From Liolophura sinensis (lineage: Eukaryota > Mollusca > Polyplacophora > Chitonida > Chitonidae): 64,000 bases of DNA. Position numbers and translations under genes: made by a program. The notes under the pieces were generated by a model. The model worked only from the letters and a program-made list of their open reading frames with translations, did no database searches and had not been told where the DNA came from. The DNA is taken from NCBI RefSeq assembly GCF_032854445.1, contig NC_088298.1, positions 19,299,976-19,363,975 of the forward strand, written 5' to 3'. Positions 23,927-38,900 of the stretch are shown here, one piece after another; position 1 is the first letter of the stretch, and every line of letters begins with the position of its first letter.

Positions 23927-26900
23927 GTATGTTTTCAGAGGAAGATTTCGTTGTACTGACTAGTTCATGGATTTATTGGGCGATGGAACAGTGGTGGTGG
24001 AAAATGCTAATTGGTGACCGGGTGACATAAAATGCTAGAGGTTGTTTATTAACTGTTACTTGTTGGCATGGCCCAGGTGGTCAGCTCAGTGCAAAGACCC
24101 AAGAGCCTGCCACAAATGCAGCCCCTGTGAGTTCAAATCCAGCTCATGCTGGTGCCCTCCCTGAGAGATTGATATATAGAGATTACCATGGCTGTGCATA
24201 CTGCATGAAGGCTGATGTGCTAAGACCTTAGACTAAACCAAAATTATTTTTACACGTTACCTGTACTTGAGAATATTTCAATTATATGACGGCTGCCAAC
24301 ATTATGGTGGGAGGAAACCTGGTAGAGTCCGGGGGAAACCCACGACCATGAGCAGGTTGCTGCGGACCTTCCCACATACAGCCGGAGACAAAGCCAGCGA
24401 CAAAGCCAGCATGAGCTGGCATTGAACTCACACCCACAGCAATTGAGAGGGACTCCTTACTTATTCAATAAATTGACCCAGAAAGAAAAACAAAAAACAA
24501 AAATTTAATCATGGCCCTGAGGTACCTTATCTCATCACTAACAGATTAATACCGTGAGCAAACTAGAGTTTGCAGCAAAATGTTGACTTACATGTAAGTC
24601 ATAGAAAGAGAATATATGGACATGAAAAACAATGAAGACCTGAAAATAATAAATAATATGCCTCAGTGTGTGATTGCAGGTTTGACAGGGATATACATAA
24701 TCATGTACTTGTAGGCTTCAACTCCTGGATGCTATTAAATTTTCAGGAAACTCAGGTTTTCTTGAAGATGTGATTGCATTTAATATGGCTATATACAGCT
24801 ACGTGCACCTCTAACCGTGCAAACTTTGTGATAAAATGAACTTTATTGTAATGCTTTTTTTGTAGATTGTATATCAGTGAGATACCTCAGGGGCAAAATA
24901 TTCTGTTCATCTGCCACATGAGCCAGGAGTTCATCTTTAAAACTGAATGAATTAAGACTGAACAAAAAGAGAAATATGATTTAGGCGTTGCATTGATATG
25001 CAGAGTCATTTGGTGTAAAGGGCTTCTCGTGATATTTTGGGAAAACAATGAAACGGTTTTGTTCTTCATCCAATTTTTTTATTTTTTTTGTTTGCCACTG
25101 TATTATAACACCCATGAAATTCTCTGTCGTCTTCGTGGTAGATTGTATTCAGGCCTGAACAGGTAAAGTGAATAGAAATAATTAACAAGCGAATTCTCAC
25201 CTGTGGAAGGTGAACTGTACGTAGGAAAGCTTTTAATTAACAAAGTCCATGAATATTAATGAGGTGTCTTTGGCAAGTTCCCTCTTCCAATCAGCTGACC
25301 TAAGACCAACGATAAACCCCATGCATATTTAATTAACAACATCTCTACATGTACATGCCAATTATCATATTCTAAATGGTCATTCCTCAAATGATGTTGG
25401 GTTCTCTGGCTATCTCTGCTAGAATTCTTACCTGTATAACGTACATTGTTATAATATCCGGTTATGATTATCAAGGCTTTAAGATTCGAGGCATGTCTTA
25501 ATACAGGTATTCTATCAGATACCTGCCTTTTAGGGATAACTAGGCCAGCCAAACCTGTGCCCCATTTTTTTTTCCTCTTTAAATCCTGCTTTTTACCTGG
25601 AAAAAGTTGTATGCATGAAAACTGGAAGAGCTAGAAACTCTTCAGTCCGTTGTGTACGCTAAATCTGAGGGTAAGGTTGGAAGTAAAACGAGTCATGTAG
25701 GATAGGTCAAACGAAGATTGATTGTTGTGGAAGGTGTGGAGGTTTTTTGTTTTGTTCTTCTTGTTTTCTTATAGGTGATCGTTTCTGTCTGGTATATTTA
25801 CCACAACTTCATTTCCTCAGCACCTTTACTTGTTTCCCTTGAGATATATTTTGGAGTTGGGTATTTGTAAATTTCAGAGGGATGATTTAATTGTTTAAAA
25901 GTTTTAAGACAACATTTAAGATGTTGCTGGGGTGGGGGATGTGGGGGGGCAGAAGTAAAGATTAAAGTGAATTCCAATTTGCCTTGTGAAGGCAAAAAAT
26001 GTGGGAAAATTAGGATGGAATGAATGATTATCTCTTAATGCCTCTGCAACAGTATGCAAACAAGGGATTTGTGAAAATGCAAATTTGAAAACCACATTCA
26101 GAGGTAAATTTTATCATCTGTATGTTTATCTATGTAATATTTATTAATGTTATTAATTAATTCAGTGGTTGATGATGCCAGACTTTTACCTACAGTAAGT
26201 TGACAACACTGATCATTCATTGTACATTCATATTCTGAAAACATACACTGGATTGAAGCATTTATTTATTAGATGGTTTAACTTAAGTCATTATAAAAGA
26301 AAGAGAAAATAATCAATCTACTGTTATGGCTTTTGGACTGTATTAAGTTTGAGAAAATTTTAATGGCTCCTTGAAAAAGTTGCTGTGTTGGTTTTCTTCT
26401 CCCCATTATTGCGTACAAATTGGAGGTTGATCTGTATAAGACAGTGTGCGCTCGTTTCGAGGAAAAGGAGTAAAATACAAGGTTACTTTTTCACAGATTA
26501 AGCCGTTAACAATATTTGTACATGTATGCCCAGTTAAGTGACATGCTTGATGCGTCATCTAATTAACCATATAGAAAAACGTTATCTTCCCTTCTATAAT
26601 ATGAATCAGGGATCTGCTCAGCTTACTCATTCTTACATAGCCAGAGGCTTTTTCACGCTTCAAATTAATTTTTCCCGTCGTTTTTTAATGTTGTAGTGAA
26701 GGATTTTTAATTTAAGAAATTTTCTGTTTACTTTTCCATGTACTTTTGTACAGCAACCATTCAACCTCTTTGGACAGTTGAAAATATAAAATAAAAACTA
26801 AGGGCTTCAAAAATAATCTTATTTTATTTGTAAGGCATTTGAATTTGTTATATATAAACAAACTATGGTCCAGTAAAACTGTAGCATATGGCTGCAAATA

Positions 26901-29900
26901 TTGTAATATGCAAAACTGATAACATAAGCTGGATTTTCAGACCGTTGAAAAAGAGCTTATTTGGGGATATCATTGGAAGTACAGGAATTTCAAATGTTAT
27001 AGGTTATATTAAATCTGAAATTGATCAGTAAATGAGCAAGCAAAATTGTACCCATTATAATCTCCAGGTGAAGTGGATTGTGCTTAAACTGAATTATCCT
27101 GGAAAACATATAGGCTTTGTAAATGCTGGAAAACATATGGGTTCTTGGAAATGTTGAAAAACATAGAGGTTCTTGAAAATGCTGGAAAACATATAGGTCT
27201 TTGAAAATGCTATAAAACATAGGATATTTGGAAAGTTATCTTTTGTGAAGCCTAAAAGCCTATACACCAATGGCCAATATGAACTGGTTCATAGTTTAAT
27301 AGGCAAACATTAACTGTTTGTAAGGGAAACTAACATTCAGTCTTTGCCCATCCGTGGCATGAAAAAAAAAACACACACCAAATAAGAGAATTTTTAAAAT
27401 TTTATTCATTTGCGTACATGTACATGCCTATCAGTATAAGTAATAAATAATGCTGATGTATGTTATGAATGGCTGCTCTAGGTACACATTGTAATGCTCA
27501 TGACTTGGTGTGCCAAATTAAGACGCCCCCCTCCACCAACATCCCCAGGGGGTAATAGATGTGTGAGTAATCATACAATATCTCCTCCACATCCCACAAT
27601 ACCTCCCCCACATGTACATGTGTAGTGAAATTCTATTTTCACCTCTTCCTCCTGTTTAAATGCCGACGATTAATAAGGGGGAGGGGAGGGGGGCTGGCAG
27701 GCAGATCTGTCAGTTTTGGAGTATTGTTAACAGCGTTGTCTTGGTGTCTGTTTACAGCTATAGTAAAGCCTTAAACCTCACGTACATGTGTCACAGATTT
27801 GTTCTCTGTTAAAAGAACCTTGACAAATTCTTCTAACAGGAAGTACGTAAATACCCTCTGAAATTCCAGGATGTTGACGTCATTTAAATTTAAGTCTTGT
27901 TCACACCTGAACAGGTGGATTCATTTGTTGTAACTAATGGTATAATTATTATTCAAGTCATATTCAGTGATAATGGCATATTCTTCAGAATGGCGCAAAA
28001 CCCCAATCAAATAAATAAATCAACTGTAATGGTATTCTTTTCAGTTCTTTATTTTAATTAACATGGCTTTTAAACTAGGCTTTTTTATTTTGTAAAAAGG
28101 AAAGGAAGATCTTTATTTATTTATTTCATAAGTGTTTAACGCCGTACTCAAGAATATTTTCACTTACCAGCATTATGGTAGGAGGAAACCGGGCAGAGCG
28201 CGAGGGAAACCCAAGACCATCCGCAGGTTTGCTGGAAGACCTTCCCACGTATGACCAAGATCTTTATTAGTCCCATTGTGCTTTTAATCCATAATGAGTA
28301 GTTACATAACGCTAACAACAACACATGGTTATTCCAACATGCACAGATATCTTTTTATCAAATTAACATGTATTCATTTCATTTCATTTATTCACCATAA
28401 AACAGATTTTGTTTACAATAATTTATTCATGTGCAATAGGCGGGAATAAAGCCCCCTGAGGCTTGTTCTACCCCTACTTGTGGTCAGTAAGATATTAATA
28501 CTTCCACAAAAAGAAAGAAAAGATGATAGACATACCAGATTACTTTTGTGCCTAGCCCTCGTAACCCTCCCCTAATAAATTACACCTGGAGTGACCTCTG
28601 ACATTTGGTGGGTTTAGGGAACAGAGACTCCAGGGAGAGTAGGAAAGGAATGGGGATGTGAGTGGGGGGGGGGGGGGTGCTGGATTAGTATGGAATCTAT
28701 TGTCATAACTTGGTTGGAGGGGGGAGGGTGCTGAGAGAAGTGGGGGTACCACTCCTGACTGTCACCATGACAATTTAAGGCCACTCCTTAAGTGTTAAAA
28801 AGGACTTACAAGTGCACAATACAAAAGCCATAATTCTTTTGTGTTTTCAGATGTTGACCATAGAATGTGTATTTAAGGCAGAGTTGACAGGATGTTTGCT
28901 CTGTCTAAGTTGACCAGTAAGCCACCTCTTTGGAGGGTCTGAAAAAGTCAGCTGTGCCTCTGTTGTGTTTGTTATTGTTATTGACGTTTGTTTGTTGATT
29001 TTGTTTTTTTTTTTGCTTCATGTTGAAGCAGTAAAAATGCTTCAACTGTGGTTTTATAAAATTCAACTCTAAACTTTTCCAACAGGGTTTCAAATATCAT
29101 GATGTACATGTATACAGCAGATTTCATTAAAGCTCTAATGAAAGTGATATACATGAAATTAGGTGATTGTTAAAATATAAACTTGATATCAGTGATATTA
29201 TGTAATTTACATAAGTGGGCACTTAGCCTTTGGACTGAGTTTGTACCAGGACTATTATCAGCAACCCATCTGTGTTCAAAGTTACTTCATAATCAGATGT
29301 AACCCCCAAACACATCAGCAAGGTCATGTAAAGTTCACAGAGCTCCCACAACTCTGGAGGTCAGTTTGTTGTTGTTTTTATATGACAAGTTTTAAAGGTA
29401 GGGCAAATACTGAATGCTCTGATTCTCACAGTTTTCAAGCCATTTAGAGCCTGTTGGAAAAGTTTAGAGTTGAATTTTATAAAACCATTAGCTCTTTGTG
29501 AAAGAACTAAGCTGTATGTCAAGAGTTTAAATGAGATTTTCCATCCCCTTAGATGGCAGAAAATGGCTTGTCGGCCATGTTGGATCCATATTAACTAGGG
29601 CTGGTATACCAGTGGTACTCCAATATGGCCGGCAAGGCTCAATCATTCAAACACCTGTTGGTTTAATTATTACCAGAGTCATCATATTTTTTCATTCATC
29701 ATATATAAATGAGTTGTTGAAATGTTCACAAAAGTTAGATATTTGCAATTCATCTCCTTTGTCATCGTTTTAAACAACATAAACCAACATTCATATTATA
29801 TTAATTTTTTGATAATTGTCATTGCAGAATTTTTTCTAGGTATATATAGAGATGTATTCATTCCATGACAAGGTTGTAAAATAAGTCTGGAATTATTCTG

Positions 29901-32900
29901 GCAAAAGTGTTATCATATTTTTTTCTCCATCACCTGAGTCTTCGTATCACACGGAGACAGATAAGCAGCAACATGCGCTGTATTGATATCCGCTTATATA
30001 AACATGGATTTTAATGTTTATATAAGCATTTTTTTTTTATTTTAACGCAGATCATATGTACTCGGCCGAGTCTTATAATACATTATTTTGGAGCCAATTT
30101 TAAAGGTTTCCAGTGCAGTAAATCTAAAACTTTGCACTGTAGTCCTGATATTTCATTGCAGATTTAAGGTGGGCTCTTCACTTCCCTCAAGCGTTCATTA
30201 TGTCTTTAAAGGAAAAATTTCATAAACTTTTTTTTTTTCATGACAAATTCAGTGGAATTATATGAGTTTTTATGGTAAACGTTTCTATAGTCATTGTGTA
30301 TACAGATCTGTATACCTAAACAAGTGTTCTGGACAAGTTTTCAGTGGTTGTTGTATGTCTACAGTAAATAACTTTAAGTTTCTCCCTTGTTCAGGTTGCA
30401 CATTTTCTGGGATTCTAAGAGTTATGTTGATCTTAGAACGGTGTTTTGGGGTTTGTTCAATGATAGGATGATATCATACTGGAAAATTGTAAGCCTCAGC
30501 ACCACAAGTAATGTTTTATGACATTTATTGGCCTCTAAAAATACACTTTTCAGAGGTGAAATTTTAGGTTTTTTACTGCACGTATGAAAGACTGGACTTT
30601 AGGCAGCACCCCTGGGGAAGGGGGCAGCTTTGAATAGTGTCAGACGCCTCCCAAAAAACCTGTCTGTGATGGTGGAGAACTGTACTATTGGCTAGGATCA
30701 AAACTGTACTATTCCAACTTCCCTCCCCCCCCCACTCATATCCCTTAGTTGTGTTATCGCTGTCAATCATCAGGTTTTTAGGATCCACCCCATTCACACG
30801 GGTTGAAGTTTCAGGATCGTGAATTCACCATTGCTAATAGCCCAAACTATACACCGTGACTGGTACAGGCCTACATGCACCTGGATATGTGTATAACTCT
30901 AGGTGTAGGGACAAGCTCTACCCATGTGTAGGTTAAACTTTGAGGTATAGCAAGGTCCCCTGCAGTGGTAATACTGCTGTCTGTGAGGGTCACCATAAAT
31001 AGTACAGGGATCTGGTAGCTGTAGTGAAGTGTTAACAACTCCCTGACACCGTGGAATATACGCTTGTCATACTGGACTAGATATACTGGTATACCCCAGC
31101 CAGGTGAATGGCTGTTATGATCTTGTCATAGGACTTTGTACCTGTATGTCGATTACCTTGATGAGGATTTTACCACGAGCTAAGTTGACCTTTTTATGAG
31201 GAGTTTCTTGGAAGTTGATCGCTTTTTAATGTACCAGGAATGATTATAACGCCAAAATGTCACAGTCATTAGTGTTACCAGATATTTATCATTGACAGGA
31301 ATGTCTCTGTATTCAAACATTTTGAGTCCTATGGTGACATTTTCGCAGAAATGAAGATTTGATATTTCATGACTTGTTTATCCTCAGTTTAGGGTGGTGA
31401 AAAAGTCATGTTTGCCAGGAATCAGACTGTCTGAGCATGTCTGACTGAAAACTCAAAAAACCACCTTTGTGCTATAGGATTTACCTGCATTCACCTGCCA
31501 TTAAAGTCAGGATTTAATATTTGCCTTTACAAGGAATTAAACCTGCTTTAATAAGTGGCTACCTGTGGAGTTAAGAGACCCATTTACAGCCCTCAGGGGG
31601 ACATTACTTGGCAAGTTGTCTGTGAGAACCCTGAAAATGTTAAAATAACATTGGACATGTGATGACCCCCTGCTGCACTCCACCAATGATTTACTGAATA
31701 CAAGTTATGAATATTTTATGCTGAAAGAGTGTCGATTTCCTGTAGGATTATTAGCTTTGTGCTACCTGCTGGTGGATGCATGTACATGTGGTTACAGCCC
31801 GCCAAGGATTACTGCAGCAAGGATATTTGCAGAGAACCTGTGTGGGAAGCATTCCTAAAATACAAGCCAATGATTCCTGAGGGATCAAAAGTGGACGTCA
31901 GGGATCAAAAGTCAGTGGGGTTTGTGCTAGAAAAGCAAAATAGGAACTGAAATGTTAAGTGCTATAACATACTAGTGGCTCTTTATTGTAAAGAAGCAAG
32001 CATTTAGGCTTCTAATTCTGTGATCTGGTAACTTTTTGCAAGATTTCCACTGTGTACAGACTCCAATTGTATCAGGCCAATATCAGGATTGGAAATAGTT
32101 ACCCCGAGTGCTTGTCTGTAATTGTCTGGATAACTAGTGTGCTTGATGCAGCGCTAGCGTGCAATTTCTTTTATCATCAAAATGAGTGCTCGGGATAAGC
32201 CTGTACTGAGACGATACAATCCTCAGGGTGACAGCAGCAAAAGTGACTCTAAGCAACAACCCATCTCCAGACGTCAGAATCCCACCACTCAGCAAAATGG
32301 GGATGTGAAGAAGACCTTTCGCAATAGCATCTATCTCAATTTCGGTATTGTATTCTGATTTGTATTATATATTCAGGCTATTTGTAAAAAGTTAGTGTGA
32401 TCTACTTTGGGCGACCATCTTGGAGTATAGCTTCTATGCCAGCCCATGTTAATATGGATCCAACATGACCGACCAGCTATTTGTCCTCAAGGTTTATAAT
32501 AACACATGCAAAGCTTCTCTTAGTAAAGCATTGTGTTATTGTACAAAAGTAATCATTAATGCTTAGACAGTTTACATCTTTTCATCGATATCTTTTCTGA
32601 AAATGAGTTGTGGAAATGATGTTTGTGTACAGTTAGCATAAGCTCTGTGACTGTTTTTGCTTTATGAAGGGAATTTTTGACAGTTTGACAGTTTTTTTTT
32701 TATGTAGGTGGAGAGAACTTTGTAGATGTCCAAAAGCCCAAATGTATGATGAAAGCAATGCATGGAGGTATATCGTGTGGGCATAAAAAATGGGCTGTAA
32801 TTAGATGTTGCATTGTGCTGTTATCCTTTGTTCCAACCATTTCAAACTGTAGACATTCAAATGGCATGACTTGGTTAATATACTGACCAATTTTCAAGGT

Positions 32901-35900
32901 CAAAGCGTGAGTAGTCTGTACACAGGGTTAAAATGAAAACATAGCCTCAAAAACGCACGTTATGGTGACCCACATTGCATCACCTGTTAGGTGTCATGAG
33001 CAAAGCGCGCGCTGCACCTGTTTGACACACATCAAGGACTGCTGGAAAAAAATTACTGTTAAGGAGATTCGGGACTCAATCAGTTCATGGAAGAAACGTT
33101 TGCGTGCAGTCAACCGAGAATATGGAGGACCAATTGATCACCTTTTCAAGTAAAATAAGGTAGAACATCATTTTGAAATGACCAGAACATGCGTTTTGAC
33201 TTTATTTTGATTTCGGTCCCATGAACAGAAATCTTAAAGGATGAAATTGAAATTTGGTCTGTGGACTTAGGACATAATGGCTTTTGACTGTGTAAATTTT
33301 TAGAAGCTGACGTAAGAGGGTTTCGGAGATATTGAGTGTCAAAATACGGCCCTTTTTTTTATGGCCACCCGATATATGGATTAATGCTTAAGATAATTGC
33401 TATGTTACTGTACAACATAGATCATGTTCAGATCATGTCTGGGGGTCTATATTTAATTTTTTTTGTGCTACATGATTTCACATTCACATGTGTGTATATA
33501 TATGTGACATACTCAAATATGCTATTAAAAAGTACTGGGTTCGTACATTTGATATTATCTCCCGCAGTGGGCTGGTGTCATTATACAGAGCATTCGCAAA
33601 CCTCAATGAGACAATCACACCTTTACAACCCTTATTTGACCTGTAATTGTACCATTTAGTTGTTGTTGATCTTGCAAACTGATGGCAGATTACCAGTATC
33701 ATTGTTATGATCAGTGAAGGGGGCAGTCATTTTGTAATTCGCAATGTTCCTAAAAGAAAAAAAAAGTTTGTCCAAAAAAAACCCATGAAGATTTAGTATT
33801 ATTGTTGGTAGTTAAATTTGCAAAATTTTTTGTGAAATATTTTTTTCAACATTATCACAAAATTGGCAATCTTTTGTAAAGCAGAGTTGTTTGACCCACA
33901 TTTGGTTGCCATATTGGTGCAGATTTGCCACACCAATCTGCATCTACTCAGGGATGGCCAACAGATTATTGTTCTGCTGGCAAGATAGTAATTAATGTCC
34001 TGGGAATAGAGTGGGAAAATAAATGATCCTGTTGCCATGTGCTTTTGAAGTTATGACTGGCTATTGCAAATAAGCGACGTTCACATTTCAGGATGCGCGC
34101 CACTGTACACTCATGCATGACATTGCTGTTGAGAAAATGGCCGCTGTCTCAAATGCAAAAGTGACATATTCTGTCAATCCATGGTCCAATCCTTGGGCAG
34201 CTTGATCCTTTAAGCCTTCATGATGAGTTGCGTTTTGATCAGTTCACATTCTGATGTTGAGCTTTGCATTCAAAACTGCTAATGCATCCAGAACAGTACA
34301 AAGCAGATATGATGGGTTTTTTTTAACTCATAAATCTTGCTTGTTTTTAACTTTTAATTCCACCTGAAAAGTTTGTCACTTTAAAAGAGGAATTGCTGGT
34401 GAGTCACATCTGAGTGTATTGGCAGTCTTTGTAAGAAAGGCAAACAGTTGCTAAACAAGTTTGGCTGTTAGCGTATGAATACAGTTGTGACAAACACGGG
34501 CATAATTCAAAGTCAAGTTTTCCATGAGTCATAGGCTTGGCCCGATTTTAGACGACTCTTTTCTTTATTTATCAGATGCCATGATTATCATGCAAGATTA
34601 TGAGGCTGCAAAACGTTCCGTGATGTGCTGCTGTATTTTACAGGGAATAAACGTCCATTAACATCACAAAATAATGACAGGGTTTTAGGCGCGTGAAACT
34701 GATAAAATACATATTCAAAGTACCATAGATAAGCAAGCTCCAGTTTGCCAGTTACACGTGTCAAACAAGATGAAATGTTGACATAAACATGACTAAAGCG
34801 TGTTTGTTTTGAAGCACTGGTATTTGCTGTCTACACAACATTACTTCCTCGTATATTTCAACTAAAGTTTAACATTTTTCAAGTTATATTGATTCCGATT
34901 GATTCCAGTTCCTTGATCCTGATTGATTGATTTGGAATTGATTCGGATAAACCGATCCCTTGGCGTCAGAATTATCATTTTAACACCTTTATGTTCTTCT
35001 CAAGTGCAAACCTGAGATGAAATACAGTTTCCGAAGGTTTGCGTTTCTTGCACTGTGCCATTGATCTATAGACCATTTTTCCAACAGTTGACATTTTGGC
35101 AGTTGAATGATCAAAGTATGTAGCTCAAACTTTGCTCTGGACTGAATGTTGCATTTCTTTGCATATGCAATAAGTACTTTTGTTGTTGGAATTAATTTAT
35201 GTGTCATCCATTGTGAGGGTTTGATTGTTCAAATTGTGTAATTGATAAAATTATCCATGAACCATTTCAGCATCAATTATTCATGTTCAATGCTACATTT
35301 TAATATTGCATGTAGCATTTCATTTTGCATTACTTGCAAACATTACGTTGCAAGTTGCAAGCGTTGCAAAAATCCATTGTATTCATTTGATTTATGCTGC
35401 ACTCAAGAATATTATTGACATTAATTGATAAGAGCATTGTGGATAGAGAATACGGGTCAAACCCACAACCATCCGCAGGTTGCTGCCAGACCTTCACATT
35501 TATGACCAAGGTGGAAACCAGCATGAACTAGACTTGAACTCACAGCAACTGCATTGTCATTTTGTTGCGCAGTAAGAATTAAACTGAAATCCCAGTAACA
35601 TGTTACATACTTCATGTTTTGTGCAAAATCAAATTGCTTTTCTTGATCAGTTGCATAAATGCCAACAGATGTTAAGTAGGAATTTGGAACTTTTGCTTTT
35701 TAAGGTAAATTGGCCACTTTGCAAAATGCACTGCAAAAGATAGTACTCTCAGATGCTTGGTAACTTTTAACTTGTGGATTATGTTTTTGTTCTTGTCTTG
35801 AATGTGCATTTATCCAGGAACTGTTTCAGGAATCAGGAATTTTGAACAAGTTTGAAAATAACTCAAAACCATAATGTTTATAGCCCCATATATTTTGTCT

Positions 35901-38900
35901 TGATAGTTTGTGTTTTTGTTGTTTTTTTTTTGGACCTGCATGTACATTGTATATATGTTTTAGTTTTTTGATGACAAAAAAGTAGGAATATAAGCATAGA
36001 AAAAAAAAACAACAGGACACACACATATATATTTATACATTATTAAGCAAACCAATGAGTCATGCTTGTTTCTTTTGCAAATATTTTTCTAATATCTCTA
36101 CAGTAACCATGGAAGCAGAGTTCCCATGCCCTCTCTCTTGTTTTTGTTTTAATTATTATATTCTTGTTAAAACGTGTCCTAGCAACTTTCTGACAGGACA
36201 CCAGTAACACTGCAGTGTGTGATTACTGTCATCAAGGGCATAAATCTAAATAGTTTTTTTAAACCACTAATGGTTAATACATTCTTTTGTAGTGTATCAT
36301 GATAGGGCACAGTTATGATGGTATTTAGACGAGGCTCACGATGTGGGGGGCTCAGTTCTTGGTGTGTCATAATAGGGCACAGTTATGATGGTACTTAGAC
36401 GAGGTTCATGATGTGGGGGGCTCAGTTCTTGTGATGTGTGTTAGATGAATATATATGTTAATTTTCATACTTGCTCAGTTCTTAGTAAACTTTTCTTTAT
36501 TACCCTTTATGTCTGTGAGAAGTACCTCGTATTTACTTATCTGTTGCCTGTCACTGAAGTCTGGGTAGGATATATACCTGTGGGTTCTCAGAAGTGTCAG
36601 ATAAAACACGTACCTGAACGGACAGGTATTGTTACCTGAGATTTTGGAGGCTTACCCTTGAGTGCTTACATGTGTACCTTTATACATGATTCAGACCTGG
36701 GCTCTTCTAATAGAGCCGTTAGTAAATACTAAGTTTGCGTGAAAACAGATCTGACACCCAGTTATATAGTGCGAGCCAGTAATACAGAACAGCGAAAAAT
36801 GACAGAAGGTTAATAAGATTATACTCCTGTTAAAAAGCTGTCCTCTTTCCACAAAACTTTGTTAACAAATAATATTTCTCTTCAGACAGTGTAGTCCTTG
36901 AGATGCTACATTTGCAGTCAAGACCTTTAGTTGATTAATTCACCATGAGTTCATATAGTGGGGCATTGATATTCATTAGATTTGCCTTGTTTCCTTTATT
37001 TGATAATATGCTGTGTACATCCAGAAGGAAGGAGATTATGTTGATATTAGCAAAAGAAGCAAACTTCAAAAAATATGAGATTTATTGAGGAGTGCACAGT
37101 ATTTACAACATAACAGTTTTATATGGGTGGAAGATATTGCCAAAAAGCATCATGTTCTAATACACAGGACATCATTTTTTGATTGAAAACTTTCGATTAT
37201 AGCTATGTATAGAGTATCAAAAAAATCGTTTCTGAAAAGAACAAGCACTGTTCAATTTTTACTGCGCATAATATGGGGGGAAGAACGCTGTTATTTGCAT
37301 GTGTATTTTTATTGTATTGCATGCTATCATATCCATCATCAATCTCCTGTTCTCAGATAGGGTGGCAATAAACAATCGATGGTTTTTTTTTGTGTGGTGT
37401 GGCATGAAGTTATACGAGAACACCTGCCTTTCCGTCACCAAAATGACATGTATATAACAACGCTATCCCCCAATTAGAGGGCTGGGTAACCCTGGACTCT
37501 CTCGATTAATTTGTTGGGTGTAGTGAGTAATAACAATAATAATAATAATAATAATACTTGATCAGGACCAACCTTTCTGGATACATGTAAAATATGGTTA
37601 CACATTGGCGCACACATATTTGTACAAACAGATCTACAAGCTGCATTTTGGAACAGCACAGTAGTAATAGTGTTCATGTACAAAAACATTGTGTATTTAG
37701 TCCACAAGGCTCAGCATTAGGGATTTAGTGACACACCCCTCATGTCTCTACACCTTTGTATCTTTGCAGGTGGACGAAGCCGATCAACTAACGGATCCAT
37801 TGCATCTACATCCAGTAGCACAGATCTCCCACGAGGGTAAGTCCTGAGCTGGATGTTAGTTCCCCGTATTAATACCTCTCCCTCATTACAACGTTGTTGT
37901 TAGGAGACATATCAGTGGTGCGTTTTCAATTAAGATTCTAAGGCTCCGAAAGCTTGTGACATTTATGATATGCGACACTGTGTGATGCTGGAGGTTAATT
38001 ATAATTAAAATCAGAATTAGGCTGTTGCTTTCGATTAGTCATTACATGATAAATTCATATTCATACGTCTTGTGAGAAGAAGGTACAAAACATGAAGGAC
38101 AGCCTCAATTTTCCTCAGGTTCAGTGTGTTTCCATTAAGCACACAAACTGGACATTCATGGTTGAGACCAGTTAAAATGCTGAATTAGGGAAACTCTAAT
38201 TTCTGTGTTTAAAAAGTGAAAGGGTTTGACCAGTTGGGAATCAACTGGTTGGGAAAAAAAAGTGAATTTGTTATGGCTGTAACTTCTCTCAAAAAGGTAA
38301 AGCTGTAAGAAAAAAGAAATTTGACCATTGGAGTGAGTGAACAACAGGACGATTTATAATGTTACTTTTAGCATGTAGGTCTGCCAGCAACCTGTGGATT
38401 GTCATGGGTTTCCCCCAGGCTCTGTCTGGTTTCCTCATACCATTATTCTGGCCGCCGTTGTAGAAGTGAAATATTTTTGATTACGGCGTAAAACACGTGT
38501 CAAATAAATTTTAGCGGCTAAAAATGTCCCACACTGTTCTGAAGGTAAGAGTAAAAAATCAGTTGTCTTTTCCTTCCAGTTCTCGCTCCACAGAAGGAGG
38601 GAAACAAAACCAAGGATACCAACAAAAAATTGTGAACATAGACTTTGCCAGTGAACAAAGCAGCCTCCCTCAGAATGGCAGCGATCAAGCTTCCAAGGTG
38701 GCAGAATCTAGTCCAGCAAAGCCCAAGGTCAGGGAGGTCCCACCAGAGTTCATCATCAAACCCAGAAGACAGTTGGGGGATGAAGGAGAAACTGCCAGGT
38801 TCAAGGCTTCATTTGATGGTAGTCCAGAGCCAGAGTTATCCTGGGAATTCAAGGGGAAAGCTCTGGCAAACGGCAGCAAGTATAAGGTGAAGTTTGCTCA

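Larger units (their letters stand above)
23927..32181 (+). other. Intron / intergenic stretch with repeats
   Basis: 8.2 kb in which I recognise no exon. It contains two SINE pieces (24064-24155, 24246-24470), a 5'-truncated SINE with target-site duplication (28106-28268), a 33-bp minisatellite (27100-27235), a long perfect inverted repeat (29050-29486) and a G-rich run at 28664. ACCTG/CAGGT pentamers are again frequent at 25150-25600. An open frame at 31729-31950 has no domain or convincing splice sites. Confidence 0.5.
32345..37769 (+). other. MYLK: Intron between first exon(s) and the shared exon 2
   Basis: 5.4 kb, no further exon recognised. Contains a mariner-type transposase remnant (32962-33153), a decayed SINE (35386-35560), a 70-bp tandem duplication (36296-36437) and an (AAT)n run (37530-37556). 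Confidence 0.55.

Noticed and set aside
31729-31950. 73-codon open frame as an extra exon
   Set aside because: Starts at GTG, no domain, no donor in compatible phase, ends in a stop.
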